The translations under genes and the position numbers were made by a program. Below are positions 41,968 through 51,700 of a DNA stretch of 64,000 nt, one piece after another. Positions within the stretch are counted from its first letter, which is position 1; the number at the start of each line of letters is the position of its first letter. Under the pieces are notes generated by a model. It was given only the letters and a program-made list of their open reading frames with translations. It made no database searches and was not told the origin of the DNA. This DNA is from PCRC01 sp040384665 (GTDB taxonomy: Bacteria; Pseudomonadota; Gammaproteobacteria; Burkholderiales; Burkholderiaceae_C). The DNA is taken from contig JAZKIY010000010.1 in NCBI GenBank assembly GCA_040384665.1, positions 1 to 64,000 on the forward strand, given 5' to 3'.

Positions 41968-41973
41968 TACAAT
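41968..41973 (+). promoter_or_regulatory. -10 hexamer TACAAT upstream of rubredoxin
   Basis: TACAAT sits 35 bases before the rubredoxin GTG, in the 132-base divergent gap with thiD. A consensus TTGACA lies at 41937-41942, but the spacing of 25 bases is too long for a standard sigma-70 pair. The assignment is tentative. Confidence 0.35.
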
Positions 41974-42008
41974 AAGTCATTCTATTCGAGCCCTTTTTTG
42001 GAAACGCT

Positions 42009-42182
42009 GTGACTGAATCAAAAACCTGGATGTGCCTGATTTGCGGCTGGATTTACGACGAATCTGAAGGCGCCCCTGACCATGGCATTGCCGCCGGCAC
42101 CTTGTGGGCCGAAGTGCCCATGAACTGGACCTGCCCCGAATGTGGCGCCCGCAAGGAAGACTTTGAAATGGTTCAAATCTAA
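42009..42182 (+). CDS. Rubredoxin
   Basis: A 57-residue iron-sulfur electron carrier. The two iron-binding pairs CLICG (residues 9-13) and CPECG (42-46) and the WIYDESEG and WTCPEC contexts are diagnostic. It starts with GTG. It is divergent from thiD-hemL and precedes the pil chemosensory genes, an order I recall from other betaproteobacteria. A 22-base tandem duplication of its last codons follows directly. Its redox partner is not indicated. Confidence 0.95.
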   Translation: MTESKTWMCLICGWIYDESEGAPDHGIAAGTLWAEVPMNWTCPECGARKEDFEMVQI

Positions 42183-42203
42183 CTTTGAGATGGTGCAAAT
42201 CTA
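42160..42203 (+). repeat. 22-base imperfect tandem duplication at the rubredoxin 3' end
   Basis: Bases 42160-42181 (ACTTTGAAATGG, TTCAAATCTA) recur at 42182-42203 (ACTTTGAGATGG, TGCAAATCTA) with two mismatches. The first unit holds the final FEMVQI codons; the second repeats them and another stop in a shifted frame, after the real stop. Confidence 0.85.
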
Positions 42204-42262
42204 GGCCATGATGGCCGGTAGCGGTACCGTCCGGGTGCCGCATTCCGCGAGGAGTCGAGGTC

Positions 42263-42661
42263 GTGAGCATTCCCCCAACGGGTCTGAAAATCCTGGTCAT
42301 AGACGACAGCAACACCATCCGCCGCAGTGCCGAGATTTTTCTCAAGCAGGGCGGCCATGAAGTGCTGCTGGCGGAAGACGGTTTTGATGCACTGGCCATG
42401 GTCAACGACCATCTGCCCGACCTGATCTTCTGCGACATCCTCATGCCGCGCCTGGACGGCTACCAGACCTGCGGCATCATCAAACGCAATGCGCGTTTTG
42501 CCAACACACCGATTGTCATGCTGTCTTCCAAAGACGGCGTGTTCGACAAAGCCCGTGGCCGCATGGTCGGTTCACAACAGTACCTGACCAAACCTTTCAC
42601 CAAGGACCAGCTGTTGCAGACCGTCCGGCAGTTCACGCCCGCCACCTCCGGAGACACCTGA
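42263..42661 (+). CDS. pilG: Twitching-type chemotaxis response regulator PilG
   Basis: A 132-residue single-domain receiver. The acidic pocket ILVIDDSNTIR, phosphorylation site Asp58 in LIFCDILMPRLDG, SSKDG and the LTKPF lysine are clear. It starts with GTG after AGGAG (42250-42254). The TGA overlaps the pilH ATG. PilG relays phosphoryl groups from the ChpA kinase to control type IV pilus extension in the family's model organisms. Confidence 0.93.
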   Translation: MSIPPTGLKILVIDDSNTIRRSAEIFLKQGGHEVLLAEDGFDALAMVNDHLPDLIFCDILMPRLDGYQTCGIIKRNARFANTPIVMLSSKDGVFDKARGRMVGSQQYLTKPFTKDQLLQTVRQFTPATSGDT

Positions 42662-43026
42662 TGCCCATCCGCAAGATTCTGGTCGTAGACGACTCCAAGA
42701 CCGAGCTGATGTACCTGACCAGCCTGTTGCAGAAGGGCGGCTACACCGTGCGCACCGCTGAAAACGCCACCGAAGCGCTGGCCAGCCTCGCCGCCGAAAA
42801 GCCCGACCTGATCCTGATGGACGTGGTCATGCCCGGACAGAACGGTTTCCAGCTGACCCGCACCATCTCGCGCGACCCGCTGTACTCTGACGTGCCCATC
42901 ATCATGTGCACCAGCAAGAACCAGGAAACCGACCGCGTCTGGGGCATGCGACAGGGCGCACGCGACTACATCACCAAGCCTGTCGACGGTGACGAGCTGC
43001 AGGCCAAAATCCAGGCGCTGAACTAG
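42661..43026 (+). CDS. pilH: Twitching-type chemotaxis response regulator PilH
   Basis: A 121-residue receiver domain. ILVVDDSKTE, phosphorylation site Asp54 in LILMDVVMPGQNGF, the CTSKNQETD switch region and ITKPVDGDEL are present. It is coupled to pilG by the TGATG overlap and is followed by pilI after four bases. In Pseudomonas PilH opposes PilG, as a phosphate sink or a retraction regulator. Confidence 0.93.
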   Translation: MPIRKILVVDDSKTELMYLTSLLQKGGYTVRTAENATEALASLAAEKPDLILMDVVMPGQNGFQLTRTISRDPLYSDVPIIMCTSKNQETDRVWGMRQGARDYITKPVDGDELQAKIQALN

Positions 43027-43030
43027 CGCC

Positions 43031-43561
43031 ATGGCCAACCGCGAAGCTTTAAGAGAACTGCAAAGCCGGCTTGCCGACCGGCTGGAAGCCGCCAAAACCA
43101 CCGCCGTGTCTGCCAACTGGCTGGCGGTGGAAGCGGCCGGGCAGAAACTGCTGTTCCCGCTGCGCCAGTCGGGCGAGATCTTCTCGGTCGTCGGGGTGCA
43201 GTCGGTCGCGTACACACAGCCCTGGTTCCTCGGCGTGGCCAACCTGCGTGGTGGCCTGTTCGGGGTGGTGGACCTCGGTGGCTTCGTCTACGGCCAACCG
43301 TCGGTCGCTGCCAGCGCTGGCAGCACCAATGAAGCACGCCTGGTGGCCGTTAACCAGACGCTGGAACGCAACTGCGCGCTGCTGGTAGACCGGCTCTCCG
43401 GCCTGCGCGGCAACGACGCGTTTCACACCTCCGAGCCACCGGACCCGCAGGCACCGGTCTACTTTGGCCAGCGCTACACCGATGCCCAGGGTCAGCTCTG
43501 GCAAGAAATCAACCTGCAACTGTTGTGCTCGCAGGAGCGCTTCATCCACATCAACGCGTAA
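43031..43561 (+). CDS. pilI: CheW-like adaptor PilI
   Basis: A 176-residue CheW-domain adaptor that couples the PilJ receptor to the ChpA kinase. QKLLFPLRQSGEIFSVVGVQSVAYTQPWFLGVANLRGGLFGVVDL is the family's central segment, and ALLVDRLSGLRG follows. The ATG has no strong ribosome-binding site. It lies in the expected order between pilH and pilJ. Confidence 0.9.
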   Translation: MANREALRELQSRLADRLEAAKTTAVSANWLAVEAAGQKLLFPLRQSGEIFSVVGVQSVAYTQPWFLGVANLRGGLFGVVDLGGFVYGQPSVAASAGSTNEARLVAVNQTLERNCALLVDRLSGLRGNDAFHTSEPPDPQAPVYFGQRYTDAQGQLWQEINLQLLCSQERFIHINA

Positions 43562-43600
43562 CGCCACCGCGCCGCCACACTTCCAAGACCAAGGCCCACC

Positions 43601-45733
43601 ATGTCTGTCGCTGACCAGCTCACAAAAATCATTCCTGGCAACCCCGACACCCCGGACACCGCAGAAGGGTTGATCGCCCTGCCTTTTCTTGGCAGCAAGC
43701 CGGTCGCGCAGCACCAGCGCACGCTGACCATTCTGTTCATTGCGTCCCTGGTGGTGCTGGGCGGTGCGGTGTTCTACACCCTGAACCAAGCCAACCAGCT
43801 GAGCCAGCAGGTGGCGGTGACCGGCCAGGCGCTGATGCAGTCACAACGGCTGGCCAAGTCGGTATCGCAGGCGCTGGTGGGGGCCGAGCAGGCGTTCCTG
43901 GAGGTGCGCGACAGCGCGCAGGTGCTCTCCACCAACGTGCGTGCGCTGCGCAGCGGTGACGCGCAACTGGGCGTGTCGGCCGCATCCGGCGAATACCAGG
44001 ACGGCGTGGAAAAAGTCGTGCCGGGGATGGAGCGCGCCGAGAAAAACGCTGCCGTGGTGCTGTCGCAGCAGAAAATCCTGACCCAGGTGGGTTCGGCGCT
44101 GCGCACCATCAACCGCCAGTCCGCCGACCTGCTGGAGATTGCCGAAACCGTGTCGTCGCTGAAGCTGCAACAGGGCGCGCCCGCCGCCGAGCTGTCGGCC
44201 GCAGGCCAGTTGGTGATGCTGACACAACGCATTGGCAAATCGGCCAACGAATTCCTGACGGTGGAAGGGGTGAGCCCCGAGGCGGTGTTCCTGCTCGGCA
44301 AGGACCTGAACACCTTCAGTGAGATCACCAATGGCCTGATCAGCGGCAACAGCGAGCTGCGCCTGACCAGTGCGCGCGACCCCCAGTTGCGCGAACAGCT
44401 GAGCACACTGCTCAAGGTCTACCAGCAAACCCGCACCGAAGCCGGCGCCATCCTCGGCAACCTGCAGAGCCTGGTGGCCGCGCGTGAAGCGCAAGGTGCC
44501 ATCCTGGCCGACAGCGAACCGCTGCGCAAAGGGCTGGAGAGCTTGCAAAGCCAGTTGTCGTCGCAAGCCGGTTTCGGCTTTGGCGCGCTGCTGGCGCTGC
44601 TGGTGCCAGCCGTGGCGGCTCTGCTGGCGGCGTTTGGCCTGTCGTATGTGCAGCTGCAGGAAGGCCGCAGCCGGGAAGCGATCGCCGAGCGCCAGCGCCT
44701 GGAAGCCACGCAGCTGGAGCAGGAGGCCAAGCGGGTCAACGACGCCAACCAGGCCGCGATTTTGCGGCTGATGAACGAACTGCAGACCGTGGCCGAGGGC
44801 GACCTGACCAACGAAGCCACCGTGACCGAAGACATCACCGGCGCCATTGCCGACTCGGTTAATTACACGGTGGAAGAACTGCGCCAGTTGGTCGGCAACG
44901 TGCAGACCACCGCCGCCCGGGTGACACAAACCACGGCCCGGGTGGAAGCCACCTCCTCCGACCTGCTGGCCAGCTCCACCCAGCAGCTGAGCCAGATCCG
45001 GGAAACCGGCCAGTCGGTGCTGGACATGGCCGACCGCATCAACGGCGTGTCGTCCCAGGCGCAGCAGTCGGCCATGGTGGCACGCCAGTCGCTGGTGGCG
45101 GCCGAGTCGGGTCTGTCTGCCGTGCAGAACGCCATCGGCGGCATGAACGCCATCCGCGACCAAATCCAGGAAACGTCCAAACGCATCAAGCGGCTGGGCG
45201 AATCGTCGCAGGAGATCGGTGAAATCACCGAGCTGATTTCCGACATTACCGAACAGACCAACGTGCTGGCGCTGAACGCCGCCATCCAGGCCGCATCGGC
45301 GGGCGACGCAGGCCGCGGCTTCTCGGTGGTGGCCGAAGAAGTGCAGCGGCTGGCCGAGCGCTCGTCCGACGCGGCGCGCCAGATTGCGGCGCTGGTGAAA
45401 GCGATTCAGACCGACACCCAGGACGCGGTGGCCGCCATGGAGCGCTCGACCCGCGGTGTGGTGGAAGGGGCCAAGCTGTCCGACAACGCCGGTTCGGCGC
45501 TGACCGAGATTGACCAGGTGTCGCGCCGCCTGGCCGAGCTGATCGAGCAGATTTCGCTCGCCGCCGCCAGCGAGGCCCAGTCCGCCAACGTGGTGGCCGG
45601 CAACATCCAGCAGATTTTTGCAGTGACCGAGCAGACCGGCGAAGGCACACGCTCCACCGCCCAGCAGGTGCGCGACCTGTCGCGCATTGCCGAAGAGCTG
45701 CGCCAGTCGGTGTCGCGCTTCAAGATCGCCTGA
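43601..45733 (+). CDS. pilJ: Methyl-accepting chemotaxis receptor PilJ
   Basis: A 710-residue membrane receptor. The first membrane span is at about residues 44-62 (LTILFIASLVVLGGAVFYTL). A helical periplasmic sensor region of PilJ type follows (about 65-320), then a second span (ALLALLVPAVAALLAAFGLSYV). HAMP-like and signalling regions follow, with the hairpin tip EITELISDITEQTNVLALNAAIQAASAGDAGRGF. An AAGG lies before the ATG. It senses pilus- or surface-linked signals in the model system. No pilK methyltransferase gene follows. Confidence 0.93.
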   Translation: MSVADQLTKIIPGNPDTPDTAEGLIALPFLGSKPVAQHQRTLTILFIASLVVLGGAVFYTLNQANQLSQQVAVTGQALMQSQRLAKSVSQALVGAEQAFLEVRDSAQVLSTNVRALRSGDAQLGVSAASGEYQDGVEKVVPGMERAEKNAAVVLSQQKILTQVGSALRTINRQSADLLEIAETVSSLKLQQGAPAAELSAAGQLVMLTQRIGKSANEFLTVEGVSPEAVFLLGKDLNTFSEITNGLISGNSELRLTSARDPQLREQLSTLLKVYQQTRTEAGAILGNLQSLVAAREAQGAILADSEPLRKGLESLQSQLSSQAGFGFGALLALLVPAVAALLAAFGLSYVQLQEGRSREAIAERQRLEATQLEQEAKRVNDANQAAILRLMNELQTVAEGDLTNEATVTEDITGAIADSVNYTVEELRQLVGNVQTTAARVTQTTARVEATSSDLLASSTQQLSQIRETGQSVLDMADRINGVSSQAQQSAMVARQSLVAAESGLSAVQNAIGGMNAIRDQIQETSKRIKRLGESSQEIGEITELISDITEQTNVLALNAAIQAASAGDAGRGFSVVAEEVQRLAERSSDAARQIAALVKAIQTDTQDAVAAMERSTRGVVEGAKLSDNAGSALTEIDQVSRRLAELIEQISLAAASEAQSANVVAGNIQQIFAVTEQTGEGTRSTAQQVRDLSRIAEELRQSVSRFKIA

Positions 45734-45753
45734 CGCCGCACCGATACCGCACC

Positions 45754-48700
45754 ATGGCCCATCCCGCCTCAGACGCCCCGCCCCGCCACGGCGACTTCGC
45801 CACCGCCGACCTCGGGCCACTGGCCTGGGTGCTGGACGAGCTGCGCAAAACCCTCGACCAGGCCAACAAGGGGCTGCGCCGCTTTGCCCGCGAGGCCGAC
45901 GCGGCACGGGCCAGCGCGGCCACAGCCGATGCACCGCTGCCGCCCGACACTGCGCCGCTGGGTGTGTCGCGCCAGCTGTTTCACCAAGCGGCGGGGGCAC
46001 TCGCGCTGGTGGAGCAGCCCGGGCCCACCAAGCTGCTGAAGGCGGTGGAGGCCGCGGCGCACGCTTTTGTGCAGGAACCCGAACGTTGCACCGAAGCGGC
46101 AGCGCAGACCGTGCAGCGGGCCTGTTTCGCGCTGGTGGATTGCCTGCAACGGGCGCTGGGCGACAACCCGGTCTCGTCGGTGGCGCTGTTTCAGCCCTAC
46201 AAAGACGTCCAGGCCCTGGCCGGGGCCGACCGCGTCCACCCTGCCGACCTGTTCGAACGCGACGACCAGCCCTGGCGCTGGTTGCCATCGGCCCTGCCAG
46301 CGGGCACGCTGGTGGGCGACGCACCGGCCCAACGGGCAGCACTCGACAACGCTGTGCTCGGCATCGTCCGTGCTGGCGACACACGTGCCGCCCAGGCACT
46401 GCGCGAACTGTCGCTGGGTCTGGCCCACACCACCCCCCAGCCAGAAGCACGCGTGTTCTGGCAACTCGCCGCCGCCTTGGGTGAAGGCCTGGCCCAGGGC
46501 CTGCTGCCCATGGACCTGTACGCCAAGCGGGCCGCCTCGCGCATCCTGCTGCAGTACGCCAACCTGTCGCGGGGCGACACCCAGGTGTCCGAGCGGCTGG
46601 CGCAAGACCTGCTGTTCTTCTGCGCCCAGGCCACACCATCCGACGCGGCCACGGCCCCGGTGCTGTCGGCCCTGCGCCAAACCTACCAGCTGCAGCAGCA
46701 CACCCCGGCCAACTACACCCAGTCGGTGCTCGGCCTGTTTGACCCGGCCCTGCTGGGCCAGGCCCGCAAGCGCATTGCGTCTGCCAAGGAAGCCTGGTCA
46801 TCGGTCAGTGGCGGCGACGCCAGCAAGTTGCGCCAGGTGGCCGAGCAGTTCGCTCTGGTGGCCGATTCGCTGGTCAAGCTGCACCCACAAAGCGCCCAAT
46901 TGGCCCAAACCTTGACCCAGGTGGTGGACAACACCGTGCGCCAAGGCGCCACACCCGGCACCGGTCTGGCGATGGAAGTGGCCACCGCCGTGCTGTACCT
47001 GGAAGCCAGTTGCGAAGAACTCGACCCGGCCGACGCGACGCTGGCCGAACGCACCGGCCGCCTGTCGCAACGGCTGCAGCAGGTGCTCGCCGGCGGAGCG
47101 CCCGAGCCGCTGGAGCCTTGGATGGAGGCCCTCTACCGGCGCGTGAGCGACCGGCAAACCATGGGCAGCGTGGTCGGTGAGCTGCGCGCCAGCATGGACG
47201 AGCTGGAACGCGGACTGGACCAGTACTTCCGCCAGCCCCAGGAACGCCAGGCCCTGGTCAAGGTGCCGGCCCAACTGGGGCAGATGCGTGGCGTCCTGTC
47301 GGTGCTGGGCCTGGACCAGGCAAGCCAGACCGTGCTGCACATGCGCGACGTGGTCGAACGGTTGCTCGCCAGCCCACCCGATGCCGCCACCCTCAAGTCG
47401 GTGTTTGAGCAGCTCGGCAACAACCTGGGTGCACTCGGCTTCCTGATCGACATGCTGAACTACCAGCCAGCGCTCGCGCGCAAGCTGTTTGTGTTTGATG
47501 CCGCCACCGGCGAGCTCAGCCCCATCATGGGCCGTTCCGCCGCCGTGCCCAATGCCGAGCCCGCAACCCCCGAGGCACCGGCACAGCCCATCCCAACCGA
47601 CACCCCGTTGGCCGACCAGGCACTCGCCGCCGCCGCTTCGGTGGCTGAAACCGCACCCGCCGAACTCACCGAGCGGCTGGACAGCATCGCCACTTTCGCC
47701 TCATTGGCCGACCAGCCTGCGCTGGCCGCCGCCGCCCGCCAGGCGGCCAGCGCGCTGGCCGCCCCCGAGCAGCCCGAAGTCAGCGCCGCCATGGACCAGC
47801 TGGCCGCCCAGGCCACGCTCAGCGCCCAGCCGGCCGAGCCCGCCCCCACACCACCGGCCACCGACTACGCCGAAGACGACCTGCTCGGCATCTTCCTGGA
47901 CGAAGCACGCGAGGTGCTGGCCACCGGCACCGCCGCCGTGCAGGCACTGCACACCGCGCCCGACGACAGCCAGCAGCTCATCACCCTGCGCCGCAGCTTC
48001 CACACCCTCAAGGGCAGTTCGCGCATGGTCGGCCTGGCCACCTTCGGCGAGGCCGCCTGGGCCCTGGAACAACTGCTCAACAGCTGGCTGGCAGACCACC
48101 TGGGTGCCAGCCCTGCGCTGCTGGCGGTGTGTGGCGAGTCGCTGCAGTCGTTGGCCGAATGGGTCGAAGCGGTTGCCCGCCACGACGACGGCGCCTGGCA
48201 GGCCGAGCCCTTCCGAACCCGCGCCGACGCGCTGCGCCTGGGCGCGGCCGAGGCGGCCACCCCGCCCGAGCCGCTGGAGTTGTCCAGCGAACTGACCGCC
48301 GACGAACTCGACGGCCTGGCCCTGCTGGACGTGCCAGAAATCCACGCAGAGGCCACCACCGAGGCACCCACCGACTTGTCCAACGCGGTCTCCACCGCGC
48401 CGCTGGCCGACATGGACTTCGACGCCATGTTCAGTGGCATCGACCTGAACCTGCCCGGCACTGCGCCGGCCGAAGCCCAGGCCATTGCAGACATTGACAT
48501 CGCCAGCCTGGCCGACATCGCCGAACCCACCGCCGAGGTGCCCGTGCCACCGGCCAGCGAACTCGGCCACGACGTGCCCCTGGACAGCGACGCGGTCCAC
48601 GACGCCCCCACCCCGGTGCGCGACAGCAGCTGGCTCACCGAACTGCCCTCGCTCGACCTCACGCTGCCCGCAGAGGCCGCGCCGCTGCCCGAGCCCGTGG

Positions 48701-51700
48701 CGGCATCTGCCGAGGTGGACGACAACGCCACCACCGACGACGAACAGACCCGCGTGATCGACGGTCTGCGGGTGCACATCCCGCTCTACAACGTCTACCT
48801 GAACGAAGCCGACGAATGGTCGCGCCGCCTGCAGACCGACCTCAGCGAACTGCAGCTGGAGCTGCACCGCCCGGTGGCAGACAGCACCGTGGCGCTGGCC
48901 CACTCGCTGGCCGGCAGCTCCGCCACGGTGGGTTTCACCGCCCTCTCCGGACTGGCCCGCCAACTGGAACATGCGCTGGACCACGCCCGCATCAACCAGC
49001 GTTGCACCGCCGAGCAGGCCCAGGTGTTCGTGGAGGCGGCCGACGACATCCGCCGCCTGTTGCACCAGTTCGCTGCCGGCTTCCTGAAAACGCCCAACCC
49101 CAGCGTGGTCGCTGCGCTGCAGGCGCTGGAAGCCGACCTCGGCACGCCCCCCAAGCGCGACCTGGACCCACCGGCAGACACCGACGCCGACACCCTGCCG
49201 AGCCCGGTCGAAGCACCGCCACAGGCCGCCATGCCGCTGCTGCCGGTTGACAGCCGCCCGCACACCGTCTGGGGCACCGATTTTGAATCAAACAGCCCTC
49301 AAGCCCTAGTAGAACCTAGCGGTCAAGCTATTGAATCAGGAGCATACGCCGCCCGGAATGCCGACGACGAGTTGGACGAAACCGACGCGGTCGACACCGA
49401 GCTGTTCCCGATTTTTGAAGAAGAAGCGGTCGAACTGCTGCCCCAGCTCGGCGCGGCGCTGCGCCAGTGGTCGGCACGGCCCGACAACCTCAGCGCCCGC
49501 ACCGAAGTGCTGCGGGTGCTGCACACCCTCAAAGGCAGCGCCCGACTGGCCGGTGCCCTGCGGCTGGGCGAACTCGCCCACCTGTTCGAGTCCGACATCG
49601 AGTCGTTGGGCAGCGAGGCCCCCGACAGCGACGGCGTGGCCCCGCTGCTGGCCCGGTTCGACGCGCTGGAAAACACCTTCGACGCGCTGCGCCAGCGCGA
49701 CGCGCGGTTGTACGAAGCCCAGTACCTGCCCGCTGACGCCACCCGGCCAGCACCGCTGATGCCCACCATGCCGGCTCCGCTGGTTCCGGTGGACCATGCC
49801 GGCAGCGGCCAGGGCTGGCCGGCCAGCCCCGCCGTGCCAGACACCGCCCCGGCCCAGCGCCCCACCGCCACCGTGCGGGTCCGTGCCGACCTGCTCGAAC
49901 GCCTGCTGAACCAGGCCGGCGAGGTGATGCTCACCCGCACCCGGCTGGAGGCCGAACTCGGCCAGCTGCGTGGCTCGCTGAAAGACCTCACCGGCAACCT
50001 TGACCGGCTGCGTGTGCAACTGCGCGACGTGGAAGTGCAGGCCGAAAGCCAGATGCAGTCGCGCCTGGCCCAGGCCAAGGAAGCCCAGCAGAACTTCGAC
50101 CCGCTGGAGTTTGACCGGTTCACCCGGGTGCAGGAACTCACCCGCATGATGGCCGAGTCGGTCAACGACGTGGCCACCGTGCAGCGCAACCTGCAGCGCA
50201 CGGTGCAGGTGACCGAAGACGACCTCACCGCCCAGGCGCGCCAGACGCGCGAGCTGCAGCGCGACCTGCTGCGCACCCGCATGCTGGAGTTTGAAGGCAT
50301 CTCCGAGCGGCTCTACCGCGTGGTGCGCCAGACCTCCAAAGAAACCGGCAAACAGGTGCGGCTGGACATTGAAGGCGGCCGCATCGAAATGGACCGCGCC
50401 GTGCTGGACCGCATGACGCCCGCCTTCGAACACCTGCTGCGCAACGGCGTGGTGCACGGCATTGAAACCCCCGAAGACCGGCTGCAGGCAGGCAAGCCGG
50501 AGTCCGGCGTCATCACCGTGCGGCTGCGGCAGGAAGGCAACGACGTGTCGGTCGAGTTTGAAGACGACGGCGCCGGCCTCAACCTCAACACCATCCGGCA
50601 ACGCGCCGAAGCCCTGGGCCTGATTGAGCAGGGCTCCTGGCAGGACGACACCACGCTCGCCAACCTGATCTTCCTGCCCGGCTTCTCCACCGCCAGCGTC
50701 GTCACCGAACTGGCCGGACGCGGCATTGGCATGGACGTGGTCCGCAGCGAGGTGATTGCGCTCGGTGGCCGCATCGAAACACGCCACCAGCCCGGCCGCA
50801 GCACCGCCTTCAAACTGGTGTTGCCACTGACCACCGCCGTCACCCAGGTGGTGATGCTGCGCATCGGCACCCTCACCGTGGGCGTGCCGGCGAGCGTGGT
50901 GGAACTGGTGCGCCGCACCTCCACCAGCGAGTTGGCCGCGGCCTACGCCAGTGGCGCGGTGGCCTTTGCCGGTGAATCGGTGCCCTTCTTCTGGGCCGGC
51001 GCGCTGCTGCAAGGCGCCCACACCGGTGGCCCGGCCAGCGAGCCCGTGGGCGAGGCGGCTGGCAAGAACATCCCGGTGGTGGTGTTCCGCAGCGCGGGCC
51101 AGCGCGTGGCCTTGCATGTGAACGAAGTGCTCGGCAACCAGGAAGTGGTGGTCAAGAACCTGGGCACGCAGCTGTCGCGGTTGCCCGGTCTTTCCGGCAT
51201 CACGCTGCTGGCCTCGGGTGCGGTCGCGCTGATTTACAACCCGGTGGCGCTGGCCGCCGTTTACGGCGAGTCGGCCCGGCAGGCGATGCAGGACGAACTG
51301 CGCAACGCGCCCACCAGCGCCCAGCGGCTGGCACCGCCCCTGGCACCGCTGGTGCTGGTGGTGGACGACTCCATCACCGTGCGCCGCGTCACCCAGCGCC
51401 TGCTGCTGCGTGAGGGCTACCGCGTGGCCCTCGCGGCCGATGGCCTGCAGGCCCTGGAACGCCTGCAGGAAGAGCGCCCAGCGGTGGTGTTGTCAGACAT
51501 CGAAATGCCCCGCATGGACGGCTTCGACCTGGTGCGCAACATCCGCGCCGATGCCACACTGGCCGGCCTGCCGGTGGTGATGATCACCTCGCGCATCGCC
51601 GAGAAACACCGCGAGCACGCACGCGAACTGGGTGTGGACCACTACCTCGGCAAGCCCTATGTGGACGAAGAGCTGCTGGACCTGGTGCGGCGCTACAGCC

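Noticed and set aside
41937..41973. TTGACA plus TACAAT as a sigma-70 promoter for rubredoxin
   Set aside because: The 25-base spacing is outside the workable range; only the -10-like hexamer is kept as a weak candidate.
43841..46801. A 986-residue open frame on the minus strand opposite pilJ and chpA
   Set aside because: It is antisense to two strongly supported genes, has low-complexity Gly/Arg/Ala composition and shows no family motif; long antisense frames are expected in GC-rich DNA.
49801..49801. Treating the linker after the third Hpt domain of chpA as a gene boundary (split gene)
   Set aside because: The reading frame is continuous through the linker into the kinase core, with no stop or restart signal, so it is one protein.
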